Shown: positions 9,104 to 17,517 of the stretch, in pieces | Layout of the letters: every line of letters starts with the position of its first letter | How positions within the stretch are numbered: position 1 is the stretch's first letter | Assembly (NCBI GenBank): GCA_030682655.1 | Contig: JAUXNU010000174.1 | Span: 1 to 59,594, forward strand | Length of the DNA: 59,594 bases | Direction of reading: 5' to 3' | Origin: Actinomycetota bacterium | GTDB lineage: Bacteria; Actinomycetota; Coriobacteriia; Anaerosomatales; JAUXNU01 | The notes under the pieces: model-generated | What the model saw: only the letters and a program-made list of their open reading frames with translations | Database searches by the model: none | Told to the model about the DNA's origin: nothing | Program-made: the position numbers and the translations under genes

Positions 9104-9244
9104 CTCGAATGGCGCAAGGTATGGGGTCTCCAGTGTCGGAGTCGTTCCATCGGCTGTGCAGTACGTGCCGTTGACGGTTGAGCTGGCGTCAAGCGCGCTC
9201 AGTGTGACCAGGACGTTGTTCTTGACCCAGTTGGGGGAGATGTT
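7205..9244 (-). repeat. Alternating Ig-like repeats (two types)
   Basis: From the frameshift at 9245 down to about 7205 the protein alternates two Ig-like repeat types, each starting at a PPVTT/APVTT junction. Type A contains WxxxxVxVxLxAxD, FYSTNG, YxAPFTVxAEGxxxxKYYSVDxRGN. Type B contains YxGxAxIxLxxTDxxSGV, YKLDGGxW and HTLYYYSxDxAGNxE. Four type A repeats (the first spans the frameshift) and four type B repeats are here. A fifth A copy and three more B copies lie between the WTGTKN modules further down. This tandem organisation could favour slippage or recombination. Confidence 0.7.
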
Positions 9245-10298
9245 GGAAAGTCGTTACCGGCGGCACCGTGTCCGGGGCTGCGGGATTCAGCTTGAGCTTC
9301 TGGACGCGGTCGTTGAGGGTATCTGCGACGTATAGGTTCCCGTCAGAGTCGATTGCCAGGTCCTCGGGCGATTTGAACTGTCCGGGGCCGCTACCGTACG
9401 TTCCGACGGTGTCAACATACGCAAGGTTGCTGTCGAACCGCACGATTCTGGAATTCTGTGTGTCAGCAACGTAGACCGTACCATCTGAGTCGATTGCGAG
9501 GCCCTGCGGGCCGTCGAACGAGTCGGAGTTGCCGAACGTGTCGACCGTGGCAATCGGAGCTCCACCTGAAGTGCTGTACTTGTAGAGCTTGTGATAGAGG
9601 GCGTCCACAACGTAGAGGTAGCCATCCGGTCCAATCTGAATACCATCCGGCCAGGCAGGCGCGGTGTTGGGAGAAGGTATGGGCAGATTCCAGTACAGAT
9701 CCTGGTAGGTCCCGCTCGAGGAGTAGACCTGGATGCGGCCATTGTCCGAGTCCGAGACGTAGATGTTGTCGCTCGCATCAACAGCGACATCCAGCGGGCA
9801 GCCGAACTCGTACCCACCTGTTCCTTCGCCGTAGGATCCGAACGTGGAATCGAACGTCCCGTCTGCTGCAAGAATCATGATGCGGTCGTTCCAGGAGTCC
9901 GCGACGACTATCCGCCCCGTGGAATCGACGGCCATGCCTGCCGGCCAGATGAACTGCGGAGGAGTGGTTGAGCTGCCCGCAGTACCGTAGACGGCAGTGG
10001 GCGTGCTTGTACTGACAGCAAGGTCGTACTTGGCGATTCCGTCTAGAACGGATTCGTAGGGCTCGGCTGTGACGGCGTAGTCGGTCTCCGTGACCAGGAG
10101 GGTGTCGTCGTCGGCAAGGACGAGAGCTTCGGGATAGCCCTCTCTACCAGCTGCTATGTCCGCTTCCCACGAGTAGCTGTCGGCTGCGGACGGGAAGATG
10201 GCCGTCGCGGGTACTGGTGCGAGCAGTGCCGACTGAGCCACAACAAGCATTCCAAGGAGGAAGCTTGTCCATCGCAGACGCCTCTTGCAGAACAACAC
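9189..10298 (-). CDS. NHL-repeat beta-propeller with signal peptide, N-terminal part of the giant surface protein
   Basis: The best start is GTG at 10298, behind GGAGGTG six bases upstream; a GTG at 10361 would give a longer frame without such a site. An N-terminal RRLRW charge cluster, a hydrophobic stretch and APVPATA make a signal peptide, so the product is exported. At least five NHL blades follow, each of the form GLAIDSDGTVYVADTQNSRI. The frame ends out of register after PDTVPPVTT, the usual opening of the Ig-like repeats that continue in the next frame. Removing one C of the TTCC on the minus strand (GG at 9245-9246) gives PPVTTFNISPNWVKNN and a continuous protein of about 2014 residues. 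The gene is transcribed divergently from the TagA-type glycosyltransferase. Confidence 0.8.
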   Translation of the reverse strand: MLFCKRRLRWTSFLLGMLVVAQSALLAPVPATAIFPSAADSYSWEADIAAGREGYPEALVLADDDTLLVTETDYAVTAEPYESVLDGIAKYDLAVSTSTPTAVYGTAGSSTTPPQFIWPAGMAVDSTGRIVVADSWNDRIMILAADGTFDSTFGSYGEGTGGYEFGCPLDVAVDASDNIYVSDSDNGRIQVYSSSGTYQDLYWNLPIPSPNTAPAWPDGIQIGPDGYLYVVDALYHKLYKYSTSGGAPIATVDTFGNSDSFDGPQGLAIDSDGTVYVADTQNSRIVRFDSNLAYVDTVGTYGSGPGQFKSPEDLAIDSDGNLYVADTLNDRVQKLKLNPAAPDTVPPVTTFQHLPQLGQEQRPGHTERA

Positions 10299-10316
10299 TC
10301 TGGTCACCTCCGTCAG

Positions 10317-10375
10317 GTCGCTCTCCCGAAGAGCGACACGACCGCATACGCCACGAGACACGAAAAAGCGTGTCT
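10317..10375 (-). promoter_or_regulatory. Leader with two hairpins before the NHL/Ig surface gene
   Basis: Two stem-loops lie just upstream of the ribosome-binding site: GTCGCTC/GAGCGAC (10317-10323 with 10331-10337) and AGACACG/CGTGTCT (10356-10362 with 10369-10375, loop of six). The first ends about 10 bases before the GGAGG motif, so it could affect ribosome access. No known riboswitch consensus was recognised. Confidence 0.4.
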
Positions 10376-10600
10376 AGGTGTGTTTTCGTCTCGCGAAGCC
10401 ATATACATTAGGGTTTGGTGAGATTGGGCACAGGTCAGCGCCCACTACACTTGGAGACGTGAAGTGGAAGGAAGTGGAACGACCAACTACGGTCGACCCG
10501 TTGTCGGGGCGGTAGTGACTCGGGTTCCGACGGCGAAGCGGGCCGATGAGACGGACGCGGGCTCTCTGGGTCGACCGCAGCATGAGCGGGGAGCTGTCGG
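10376..10600. other. Divergent intergenic region
   Basis: The stretch between the surface-protein leader and the TagA-type gene should hold both promoters. A TATACA hexamer at about 10402 is the only -10-like element I can point to, and no matching -35 was found. No gene is visible. Confidence 0.4.
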
Positions 10601-11377
10601 ATGACACATGAGTCTAGGGACGATGTAGTGGAAGTCTTAGGTTGTTCACTCAACGCGCTGACACTCCGAGAGTCGATCGAGCGCGCTGTGCGCATCGCCC
10701 AAGTCGGTGGGGCTACGCAACATGTGGTTGTGAATGCCGGCAAGTACGTTCAAATGGAGAAGGACCAGCATCTGGCGTGTATTGTGCGCAGTGCCGGATT
10801 CGTGAATGCCGACGGCATGGCTGTTGTGTGGGCGGCTCGTGTGCTGGGGCGACCTTTGCCCGAGCGTGTCACGGGCATCGACATGTTTCAAGGTCTCCTG
10901 AAACGGTGTGAGGACCTGGGAATCCCCATCTACCTGCTCGGGGCGACGGATGAAGTCCTATCCCAACTGCTTGTGGTGCTGAATCTGACGCATCCCAATC
11001 TGATCATCGCCGGGTGGAGGAATGGCTACTTCGGTGATGCAGGTAGCGCCGAGGTGGTTGATGCGATACGCGGTTCCGGCGCGCGCATGCTCTTCGTTGG
11101 CATGCCTACGCCACGCAAGGAGTACTGGCTGGCGGAGAACCTCACCCGGCTTGAAGTACCGTTCTGTATGGGTGTGGGAGGGAGTTTCGATGTCGTTTGC
11201 GGTCACGTGCGTCGTGCGCCGCTATGGATGCAGGGAGTGGGACTCGAATGGTTCTATCGGCTGGTGCAGGAGCCGAGGCGAATGTGGCGCAGATACGTGG
11301 TGGGCAACGCGACATTCATCCGATTGGTGGCGCGAGAATGGATGAGGATGCGTCTTCGTAGTCGCGACGCCCTGTGA
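10601..11377 (+). CDS. WecG/TagA/CpsF family glycosyltransferase
   Basis: This 258-residue protein matches the GT26 family throughout: HVVVNAGKYVQM near residue 43, NADGMAVVWAARVLG, then PERVTGIDMFQGLL, the conserved catalytic block with Thr-Gly-x-Asp. It continues with IYLLGATDEV, GWRNGYF, MLFVGMPTPRKEYW, MGVGGSFDVVCGHVRRAP and WMQGVGLEWFYRL. Family members transfer N-acetylmannosamine or a related sugar from a UDP donor to a lipid-linked GlcNAc at the inner membrane face. The C-terminal basic segment (VAREWMRMRLRSR) resembles the membrane-targeting tail of TagA. The UDP-GlcNAc 2-epimerase at 13182 could make its UDP-ManNAc donor. Confidence 0.9.
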   Translation: MTHESRDDVVEVLGCSLNALTLRESIERAVRIAQVGGATQHVVVNAGKYVQMEKDQHLACIVRSAGFVNADGMAVVWAARVLGRPLPERVTGIDMFQGLLKRCEDLGIPIYLLGATDEVLSQLLVVLNLTHPNLIIAGWRNGYFGDAGSAEVVDAIRGSGARMLFVGMPTPRKEYWLAENLTRLEVPFCMGVGGSFDVVCGHVRRAPLWMQGVGLEWFYRLVQEPRRMWRRYVVGNATFIRLVAREWMRMRLRSRDAL

Positions 11378-11629
11378 AACCAGCTACCGGAGGGAATCGT
11401 CTCTTCTTTGGGCGGTGGTGCGGGCTAGGGACTATGGAACGGCGACGAGCGAGAGCACTGAATGGAGTCTTTGTGAGACGCGGGAATGACTCCGTGGATT
11501 CGCGCTAGGCAACCGCGGAAGTGGCAAGAACCGTCGACGATGGTGACGACACTTCTTGGCGCGAGCGGCCAACCAGAATCACTTCGAACGCATATACTTG
11601 TTCCGTCGCGACCCCCGCAAGGAGATGAT

Positions 11630-13117
11630 GTGACCTCTTCACCGGTCGAAAGCACATCCGGTCTCCATAGCTGTGCCGCACTTTCGCGACGGATCCGTCG
11701 GAAGACTGTCCGGCTAATGCTGTTCGCCTCCGATATCGTTGCCCTGGTGGCTTCGGGATACCTGGCAACGTACGTTCGTTTCGGGAATCTCGCAGTGCCT
11801 GTCACGTTCGAAAACAGGGACATCTACGTAACCTTTGTCGCGCTGTCGATCATGGCTGTGCCGCTCTGGCTGTCTTTTCTGGCCACAGAAGGGCTCTACG
11901 ACCTCGATCGACTGTCGTGGGGGATGGGCGAGCTCGGGAGCGTAAGCCGTGCCCTGTCGCTGGGAGTCGTCGGATTCATAGTCTTCACGTATGTCTTGAA
12001 GCTTGCCGGCCTTTCGCGCGCATGGCTTTTGCTGGTTTGGGCGTTTTCCGTGGCGCTGGTCCTCGCGGGTCGCGTTATCGTGCGGGCTGTGATCATGCGC
12101 AGGCGCGTGCGCGGCGACTTCGCAAAGCCGACGCTCGTCGTGGGATCGAACGCGGAAGGAGCCGCCATCATTCGGGTCCTGAGTGCGAACCCGACTTCCG
12201 GACTGGTTCCCGCCGGGTGTCTCTCATCTTCGCAATCCGAGCGTCTCTCGCTGGACTTCTGCAGTCCGGAGATTCCATGCCTTGGGTCGGCCCGCGAACT
12301 GCGAGACGTCATAGGGGTACACAGGATCGACACCGTCGTGATTGCCTCTTCCGCGTTCGATCACGACGTGCTCGCACGCATGCTGGCGGAGCTTCGAGAT
12401 CAAGACGTTGATGTGCACGTCTCCTCGGGACTGTTCGAGATTCTTACCCGAAGGGTGCTCGTTCGCGAGGTCGGGGGAGTGCCGCTGATTACCGTCAAAG
12501 GACTGTCGCTCTCGCGTCGCAATCTGCTTACGAAACGAGTGTTCGACATCGTTGTGGCGCTGTTGATCGTGCTTGTCGGCATGCCGATCTGGCTGACAAT
12601 TGTGGCAATCATCAAGGCGACGAGTCCCGGTCCGGTGTTCTATGGTCAGGAGCGAATCGGCAAGGGCGGCCGTCCGTTCAAGATGCTGAAATTCCGGTCG
12701 ATGGTGGCCAACGCCGACCAGCTGCTTGCCGAGCTTCGCGCTGCGAACGAGGCTTCCGGGCCGCTATTCAAGATGAAGGACGACCCGCGCGTGACGAAGA
12801 TAGGGCATTGGATGCGCGGTCACTCGATTGATGAGTTCCCACAGCTTCTGAACGTTCTCATGGGCGAAATGAGCCTTGTGGGGCCCAGACCTCCACTTCC
12901 ACGTGAGGTCAACGAGTACACAGAGCACCACTGGAGGCGTCTGGAGGTTGTGCCGGGGATGACGGGTCTTTGGCAGGTCTCCGGAAGGTCGGCGCTGACA
13001 TTTGACGAGATGGTCCGTCTGGACCTCTTCTACATCGAGAACTGGTCCGTTGGGCTCGACACGTCGCTCCTGTTCAGGACGATTCCGGCAGTCGTATTCG
13101 CGCGAGGCGCATACTAG
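11630..13117 (+). CDS. Undecaprenyl-phosphate sugar-1-phosphate transferase (polyprenyl glycosylphosphotransferase)
   Basis: The start GTG at 11630 is placed by AAGGAGA five bases upstream; the frame is open to 11486 but lacks such a site there. The 495-residue protein has the WbaP/PssY-like layout: four membrane helices in the first 160 residues, a soluble CoA-binding-like Rossmann region (TLVVGSNAEG), a fifth hydrophobic segment (VFDIVVALLIVLVGMPIW), and the catalytic bacterial sugar-transferase domain. The catalytic part shows SPGPVFYGQERIGKGGRPF, KFRSM, DPRVTKIGHWMRGHSIDEFP, QLLNVLMGEMSLVGPRPP and PGMTGLWQVSGRS. It links a sugar phosphate to undecaprenyl phosphate and so starts each repeat unit of the surface polysaccharide. 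The 252 bp before it carry only a lone TATACT at 11593. Confidence 0.92.
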   Translation: MTSSPVESTSGLHSCAALSRRIRRKTVRLMLFASDIVALVASGYLATYVRFGNLAVPVTFENRDIYVTFVALSIMAVPLWLSFLATEGLYDLDRLSWGMGELGSVSRALSLGVVGFIVFTYVLKLAGLSRAWLLLVWAFSVALVLAGRVIVRAVIMRRRVRGDFAKPTLVVGSNAEGAAIIRVLSANPTSGLVPAGCLSSSQSERLSLDFCSPEIPCLGSARELRDVIGVHRIDTVVIASSAFDHDVLARMLAELRDQDVDVHVSSGLFEILTRRVLVREVGGVPLITVKGLSLSRRNLLTKRVFDIVVALLIVLVGMPIWLTIVAIIKATSPGPVFYGQERIGKGGRPFKMLKFRSMVANADQLLAELRAANEASGPLFKMKDDPRVTKIGHWMRGHSIDEFPQLLNVLMGEMSLVGPRPPLPREVNEYTEHHWRRLEVVPGMTGLWQVSGRSALTFDEMVRLDLFYIENWSVGLDTSLLFRTIPAVVFARGAY

Positions 13118-13181
13118 GCGCGTTGTATGGGTAGTAAGAATCCTTGAGAGGGGCGCGTGACACCCAGGGGGTGTTGATCGC

Positions 13182-14273
13182 GTGCGATTGATAGTGGTTG
13201 TGGGTACCCGTCCGAACTTCGTGAAGGTCGGGCCCCTTATTCCTGCGCTCCAGGCGGCAGGGCACGATGTAGCGTTGGCGTTCACTGGCTCGCGCTCTTC
13301 GAGTCGCGAGGAACCCAGCTCTGGTGAGGTCTACTTCTACGGTGTCGAAGTCCCGACACCGCGGTGGTTCCTGGACGTTGGTGATGGGACGCATGCGGTT
13401 CAGACTGGCCGCGCCCTCACAGTGCTCGAGGAACTCCTTGACTCGGAATGCCCTGACGCGGTTCTTGTCGTGGGTGACGCGAACTCGACGCTTGCGGCCG
13501 CCATCGCCGCGGCGAAGCATGGTGTTCCGATCGTGCATCTCGAGGCGGGACTCCGTTGCGGTGACATGCGCGCGCCGGAAGAGGTCAACCGGGTGTTGAT
13601 CTCGCGTGTCGCCAGCGTGCACATGGTCTGCACCGAGGAGGCGATGGCGAATCTGGTGCGGGAGGGGATCCAGCCCGACCGGGTGCATTTCGTTGGAAGC
13701 CTGATGGCGGAGTCTGTTCTTCGGCACATGGACGGGATACGCAAGCTGGACGCTGCGGCGGGATATGGGCTTGCGCTGAAGGCCTACGCTCTCGCCTTCT
13801 TCCACAGGGCAGAGAATGTCGAGTACGCGGACAGACTCCGCGGGATCATCGACGGGCTGGGGGGCCTCGACTTGAAGGTGCTGGTGCCAGACACGAACGG
13901 ATTCCGATCGGCGCTTGAGGCGTCCGGCATCGATATTCCCTCCAATGTGCGGGTGGTACCGGCGACAGCCTACTCTGACATGCTCGCGCTTCAGCGGGAC
14001 GCTCGCGTCATCGTGACGGACTCGAGCGGCATCCAGGAGGAGTCGTGCGTGATCGGCACGCCGTGCGTGAGCGTGAGGAAGACGACCGAACACAGCGCCA
14101 CTGTCGAAGTCGGTGCTAACCGGCTCGTCGACGCCACCCGGCACGCGATTGCAGTCGCGGTTGCGGAGGCCGCCGTGTCACGCGCTAGGTGGACCACGCC
14201 GAAACGCTGGGACAAGGGTGTCTCGAGCCGGATCGTCCGGGAGCTGAAGCGCGGACTGCCTCCACTCGTGTAG
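13182..14273 (+). CDS. wecB: UDP-N-acetylglucosamine 2-epimerase (non-hydrolysing)
   Basis: This 363-residue GT-B-like epimerase converts UDP-GlcNAc to UDP-ManNAc. Motifs include GTRPNFVKVGPLIPAL at the N-terminus, VVGDANSTLAAAIAA, VHLEAGLRCGDMRAPEEVNR with the conserved His-Glu and Arg, the HRAEN loop and TDSSGIQEESCVIGTPC (the usual form is DSGG; here DSSG). The GTG start at 13182 follows GAGAGGGGCG. It lies between the priming sugar transferase and a GalE-like epimerase and probably supplies UDP-ManNAc to the TagA-type enzyme at 10601. A related 2,3-diacetamido sugar epimerase (WbpI-like) cannot be excluded. Confidence 0.88.
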   Translation: MRLIVVVGTRPNFVKVGPLIPALQAAGHDVALAFTGSRSSSREEPSSGEVYFYGVEVPTPRWFLDVGDGTHAVQTGRALTVLEELLDSECPDAVLVVGDANSTLAAAIAAAKHGVPIVHLEAGLRCGDMRAPEEVNRVLISRVASVHMVCTEEAMANLVREGIQPDRVHFVGSLMAESVLRHMDGIRKLDAAAGYGLALKAYALAFFHRAENVEYADRLRGIIDGLGGLDLKVLVPDTNGFRSALEASGIDIPSNVRVVPATAYSDMLALQRDARVIVTDSSGIQEESCVIGTPCVSVRKTTEHSATVEVGANRLVDATRHAIAVAVAEAAVSRARWTTPKRWDKGVSSRIVRELKRGLPPLV

Positions 14274-14276
14274 CCT

Positions 14277-14295
14277 CTTGGCTATACTCGCCAAG
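14277..14295 (+). promoter_or_regulatory. Inverted repeat enclosing a TATACT -10-like element
   Basis: CTTGGC and GCCAAG form a 6-bp inverted repeat around TATACTC, 24 bp before the galE-like start. TATACT fits a -10 hexamer, but no -35 is visible at 16-18 bp. The right arm is also one copy of the over-represented octamer discussed in the findings. Confidence 0.35.
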
Positions 14296-14318
14296 GACCC
14301 CGGCGAAAGGGAGGCCGC

Positions 14319-15317
14319 GTGCGCGTTCTCGTCACTGGTGGTGCCGGCTACATCGGATCCATCACTACACGGTGGTTGCTGGATGCCGGCTTCACTGTTG
14401 TCGTGCTCGACTCTCTCGTGCGGGGCCACCGGGAGGCCGTAGACGATCGTGCGAGGTTCGTTGAGGCGGACGTGTCGGACGCGCCCGCGGTTCGCGATGC
14501 GGCGGACGGATGCGACGCCGTCTTGCACTGTGCCGGCTACATCGAGGTCGCGGAGTCACAGGCTGACCCTGCGCTCTATGTCGAGAACAACCTGAGGCGC
14601 CCGGTCGCGATGATGGACGCCCTGGTTGAGGCCGGAGTGGGGACGATCGTGTTCTCGTCGACCGCTGCCACGTACGGCGAGCCCGAAAGCATCCCGATCG
14701 CCGAGGACGCTCGCACGAATCCTGTGAACGTCTACGGTGCCACCAAGCTGGCGTTCGAGCGGGTACTCGATTGGTACGGAACCGCCCATGGAGTCCGTTC
14801 AGTTCGACTGCGGTACTTCAACGTAGCGGGCGCCTGGCCAGACGGGTCTCTGGGCGAAGCTCACGAACCGGAGACACACATCGTGCCAAGGATCCTCGGC
14901 TCGATCGCCCGGGGCACGCGCACGTTCGAGGTGTACGGGAACGACTATCCCACGCGCGACGGGACGTGCGTAAGGGACTACATCCACGTCTGCGACCTGG
15001 CCGACGCGCACCGGCGGGCTCTAGAGCACGCAGTCTCGGGCGGAACCGGTGTCTTCAACCTTGGCAACGGGCAGGGCTTCACGAACCTCGAAGTCGTGCG
15101 AGCGTGCGGCGAGGCGTGCGGCGAGGAAGTCGACATCACATTCGGCCCCCGGCGCAGCGGCGATCCGGCGACTCTCGTGGCATCGGCGACCCGGGCTCGC
15201 GACGCACTGGAATGGTGCCCGGCGCATCCCGGGATCGAGACGATCGTGGCGGATGCGTGGCGCTGGCATGAGGCGCATCCCTCGGGCTACCACTCCTTGG
15301 CGAAGATGGTAGAATAG
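14319..15317 (+). CDS. galE: UDP-glucose 4-epimerase
   Basis: This 332-residue extended short-chain dehydrogenase starts MRVLVTGGAGYIGSITTRWL, with the NAD-binding GGAGYIGS. It continues through VLDSLVRG, DVSDAPAVRDA, VLHCAGYIEVAESQ, FSSTAATYGEPESIPI and the catalytic YGATK (Tyr-x3-Lys), then RLRYFNVAGAWPDGSLGE, TRDGTCVRDYIHVCDLADAH and FNLGNGQGFTNLEV. These are GalE features for interconverting UDP-Glc/UDP-Gal (or the GlcNAc/GalNAc pair). The GTG start at 14319 follows AAAGGGAGG. It closes the polysaccharide locus and lies 25 bp before a tRNA gene. Confidence 0.93.
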   Translation: MRVLVTGGAGYIGSITTRWLLDAGFTVVVLDSLVRGHREAVDDRARFVEADVSDAPAVRDAADGCDAVLHCAGYIEVAESQADPALYVENNLRRPVAMMDALVEAGVGTIVFSSTAATYGEPESIPIAEDARTNPVNVYGATKLAFERVLDWYGTAHGVRSVRLRYFNVAGAWPDGSLGEAHEPETHIVPRILGSIARGTRTFEVYGNDYPTRDGTCVRDYIHVCDLADAHRRALEHAVSGGTGVFNLGNGQGFTNLEVVRACGEACGEEVDITFGPRRSGDPATLVASATRARDALEWCPAHPGIETIVADAWRWHEAHPSGYHSLAKMVE

Positions 15318-15342
15318 CCGTCGCCGTCCATGACGGCACTGC

Positions 15343-15417
15343 GGGCGATTGGCTCAGGGGGAGAGCGCTTCCTTCACACGGAAGAGGTCGTTGGTTCAAA
15401 TCCAACATCGCCCACCA
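15343..15417 (+). tRNA. tRNA-Val (anticodon CAC)
   Basis: Acceptor GGGCGAT (15343-15349) pairs with ATCGCCC (15407-15413), followed by A and an encoded CCA. The D-arm has GGCTCAGGGGGAGAGC. The anticodon stem CTTCC/GGAAG encloses TTCACAC, giving anticodon CAC. The T-arm carries GGTTCAAATCC. At 75 nt including CCA it is a complete, standard tRNA. Confidence 0.96.
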
Positions 15418-15426
15418 GATACTCCG

Positions 15427-15458
15427 AACCCCGGCTTCGGTCGGGGTTCTTTCGTTCC
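15427..15458 (+). terminator. Rho-independent terminator after tRNA-Val
   Basis: AACCCCG (15427-15433) pairs with CGGGGTT (15442-15448) around GCTTCGGT, followed by CTTTCGTTC. It starts 10 bp after the tRNA CCA end. Confidence 0.8.
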
Positions 15459-15488
15459 CGGGGGCTCCTCGGGACGCCCGTCCGACGA

Positions 15489-15504
15489 CGTGATGCGCAT
15501 CACA
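15489..15504. promoter_or_regulatory. Perfect 14-bp palindrome resembling a CRP/FNR-family site
   Basis: GTGATGCGCATCAC at 15490-15503 is a perfect palindrome. With its flanks it reads CGTGA-N6-TCACA, one base off the TGTGA-N6-TCACA pattern of CRP-family regulators. It lies 62 bp before the start of the small gene at 15566, a position suited to a regulator of that gene. Confidence 0.45.
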
Positions 15505-15565
15505 GTGCAACGCCTCTGCCGGGCGTACTCTCAGGTGTGCTAGCTGCAAAGGAGGCGGTACCGGC

Positions 15566-15958
15566 ATGTCGCGCTCGCAAGACGCGCTATGGCGTGTCTC
15601 CGAGGACGAACTCAGAGACATGAACCCGGTGCGCGCACGGGATCTCATCATCGAATGCTTCTTCAGGACCCAGAGTCAGGCGCTGCGCGTGTCCTCTGAA
15701 CGGCACCGCGACGTCCGCGACAGGGAACTACGCGACACCATGTGTGTGGCCCTGAGACTGCGCTTCGAGGACCTCGGACTAGACTTCGAGAACCCCACGG
15801 CCGACTGCATCGGGACGATTGCAGACGAACTCACGCGCGAAGCGGAGATCTGGGGCACTCCCGTGCACGTGTTGGAGCACCACATCGGCGAGCTGCGCAA
15901 GATCGAAAGCTGTCTGCGCGGCGGACCCGATGGCCGCCGACCGGCGGCGTCGCACTAG
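15566..15958 (+). CDS. Conserved small protein of unknown function
   Basis: This 130-residue acidic protein is not recognised. It starts at ATG 15566 with AAAGGAGG about 10 bases upstream. It is rich in charged residues and predicted helices, with one short cysteine pair region (IIECFFRTQSQALR) and a terminal C-R tail (ESCLRGGPDGRRPAASH). No signal peptide or membrane segment is seen. It stands alone between tRNA-Val and the convergent oxidoreductase, behind the CRP-like palindrome, so it may be separately regulated. Codon use matches its neighbours. Confidence 0.65.
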   Translation: MSRSQDALWRVSEDELRDMNPVRARDLIIECFFRTQSQALRVSSERHRDVRDRELRDTMCVALRLRFEDLGLDFENPTADCIGTIADELTREAEIWGTPVHVLEHHIGELRKIESCLRGGPDGRRPAASH

Positions 15959-16141
15959 CGTCAACAGCCCGGCTCTCCGGGATGCCCGCAGCACGTGCGA
16001 AGCCGGAGGATCTTGCGCAGCGAATTCAGGGTCACGAGATAGACCTTCCGCGGCAGTGGCATATCGACAGCGAGGTTGCGCCGAAAAGCGTCGGGCAAAG
16101 GTCCGCTATCTCCACACACAGGGAGCCCCCTTCCCGGGACG

Positions 16142-17497
16142 CTATCCGAACGCTGTCCAGTTTATCGCCTCGCAGTACGAAGGATGGATGCCAAGGACCT
16201 CCTGCAGGTCCTGCGCCGTGTGGGCGTAGCGCACGGCGAGCGCGAGTGCGTAGATCAGGTCGCTGGCGGTCGGGCCGGCGATATGTGCGCCGAGAAGCCT
16301 GCCGTCGTCCTTGGCGAAGATGAGTTTGATGAGCCCGTCGCGTTCGTCATCGATGATGGCCGCTCCAAGGAACTCGAACGGTGTAGAAGCGATGCGATAT
16401 GCGATACCCGCAGCCGCAGCGGCGGACTCTGTCATGCCTACCTGCGCGAGGTGGGGGACGGTGAACGTCGTGGTCGGCACCGCCGTCGTGTCGAACGGCA
16501 CGTCGTTCCCGGTCGCGATGCTTGCGGCAACAGTGCGGCCTTCGTAGGACGCCACGGGAGTCTGCATGAGACCTCCGGCGGCATCGCCTGCAGCCCAGAT
16601 GCGGTCGTTGGTCGTACGCCCGGCGGCGTTCACCACAAGGCGACCGCGGGCATCGAGCTCCACACCGGCTGCATCAAGATCCAGCGTACTCACAGCCGGG
16701 CGTCTGCCGGTGGCCATGAGCACACGGTCGAACGGCCCCATCGGTGGATCTTGCGACCCTGCCGAGGAGACGGCGGTGATCGATCCAGGTTGACCGCTGA
16801 GGGCAGTGACGCGTTGGCCGGTGACGAACCGCACGCCAAGGCGGTCGAGGTGGCGCACGGCGACGGCGACGATATCGGGGTCGGCCGCCGACAGAGGGCG
16901 GTCGCCGGAGGCTACCACCGTCACGCGGGAGCCGAACGATGCGTAGATTCCCGCGAATTCCAGGCCGACGAAACCACCACCGACGATCAGCAGCTGCGTC
17001 GGTGGAACGGCGTAGCCGAGGGCATCGGCGCTCGTGTCGGCCAGCTCGATGCCCGGGATATCCGGGAGCACCGGTTCGGACCCGGTGGCGATGACCGCCC
17101 GGTCGAACACGTGTGTCTCGCCATCAACCACGACTGCATCAGCGCCGACGAACCGGGCGGACCCGCGGAGCAGCTCGATGCCGCGACTCTCGAGGAGAGA
17201 CTCCTGGTCGCCGGCATAGGTCTCCTGGGCGTGCCATTTCCACGCGAGCACGGCAGGCCAGTCATAGGTGGTCGAATCGCAGTCGATGCCGAACTGCTCG
17301 GCGTCAACGGTGAGACGCAGGGCATGCGCGGAGGTCGCAAGCGCCTTCTTCGGCATGCAACCGTGCCAAAGGCACGTTCCCCCGACCTTGTCTCGCTCCA
17401 CCACGGCTACGGACCAGCCTGAGTCAGACAGGCTGCGAGCTGCTGACGTGCCGGCGGCTCCGGAACCAAGGACCAGGACTCTGCCGTTGTCTGGCAT
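16142..17497 (-). CDS. FAD-dependent pyridine nucleotide-disulfide oxidoreductase (dihydrolipoamide/mercuric reductase type)
   Basis: The start ATG at 17497 follows GGAGG; a longer open frame reaches 17725 but overlaps the divergent ABC-F gene. The 451-residue protein has the FAD-binding [17 protein letters not shown], the redox-active [13 protein letters not shown] (Cys-x4-Cys), [15 protein letters not shown], the NAD(P) loop [27 protein letters not shown], and [17 protein letters not shown]. The C-terminal dimerisation domain ends in HPSYCE, the position of the catalytic His-x4-Glu. Its disulfide substrate is not evident: lipoamide-complex genes and mer genes are absent, so lipoamide, mycothiol/bacillithiol-type disulfide or metal reduction all remain open. 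Confidence 0.87.
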   Translation of the reverse strand: MPDNGRVLVLGSGAAGTSAARSLSDSGWSVAVVERDKVGGTCLWHGCMPKKALATSAHALRLTVDAEQFGIDCDSTTYDWPAVLAWKWHAQETYAGDQESLLESRGIELLRGSARFVGADAVVVDGETHVFDRAVIATGSEPVLPDIPGIELADTSADALGYAVPPTQLLIVGGGFVGLEFAGIYASFGSRVTVVASGDRPLSAADPDIVAVAVRHLDRLGVRFVTGQRVTALSGQPGSITAVSSAGSQDPPMGPFDRVLMATGRRPAVSTLDLDAAGVELDARGRLVVNAAGRTTNDRIWAAGDAAGGLMQTPVASYEGRTVAASIATGNDVPFDTTAVPTTTFTVPHLAQVGMTESAAAAAGIAYRIASTPFEFLGAAIIDDERDGLIKLIFAKDDGRLLGAHIAGPTASDLIYALALAVRYAHTAQDLQEVLGIHPSYCEAINWTAFG

Positions 17498-17511
17498 CGT
17501 GCCTCCACTGG

Positions 17512-17517
17512 TAGACT
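17512..17517 (+). promoter_or_regulatory. Candidate -10 element of a leaderless ABC-F transcript
   Basis: TAGACT lies 8 bp before the GTG at 17526, with TTGTCT at 17487-17492 as a weak -35 (19-bp spacer). There is no Shine-Dalgarno before this GTG, which fits a leaderless mRNA. The whole gap between the divergent start codons is 28 bp. Confidence 0.35.

Noticed and set aside
4256-9244. Regular repeats considered as a CRISPR array
   Set aside because: The repeats are protein-level Ig-like and WTGTKN modules of about 260-380 bp with divergent DNA, not short identical repeats with spacers.
15330-15623. Open frames running across tRNA-Val
   Set aside because: They cross a complete tRNA and its terminator and show no coding features.
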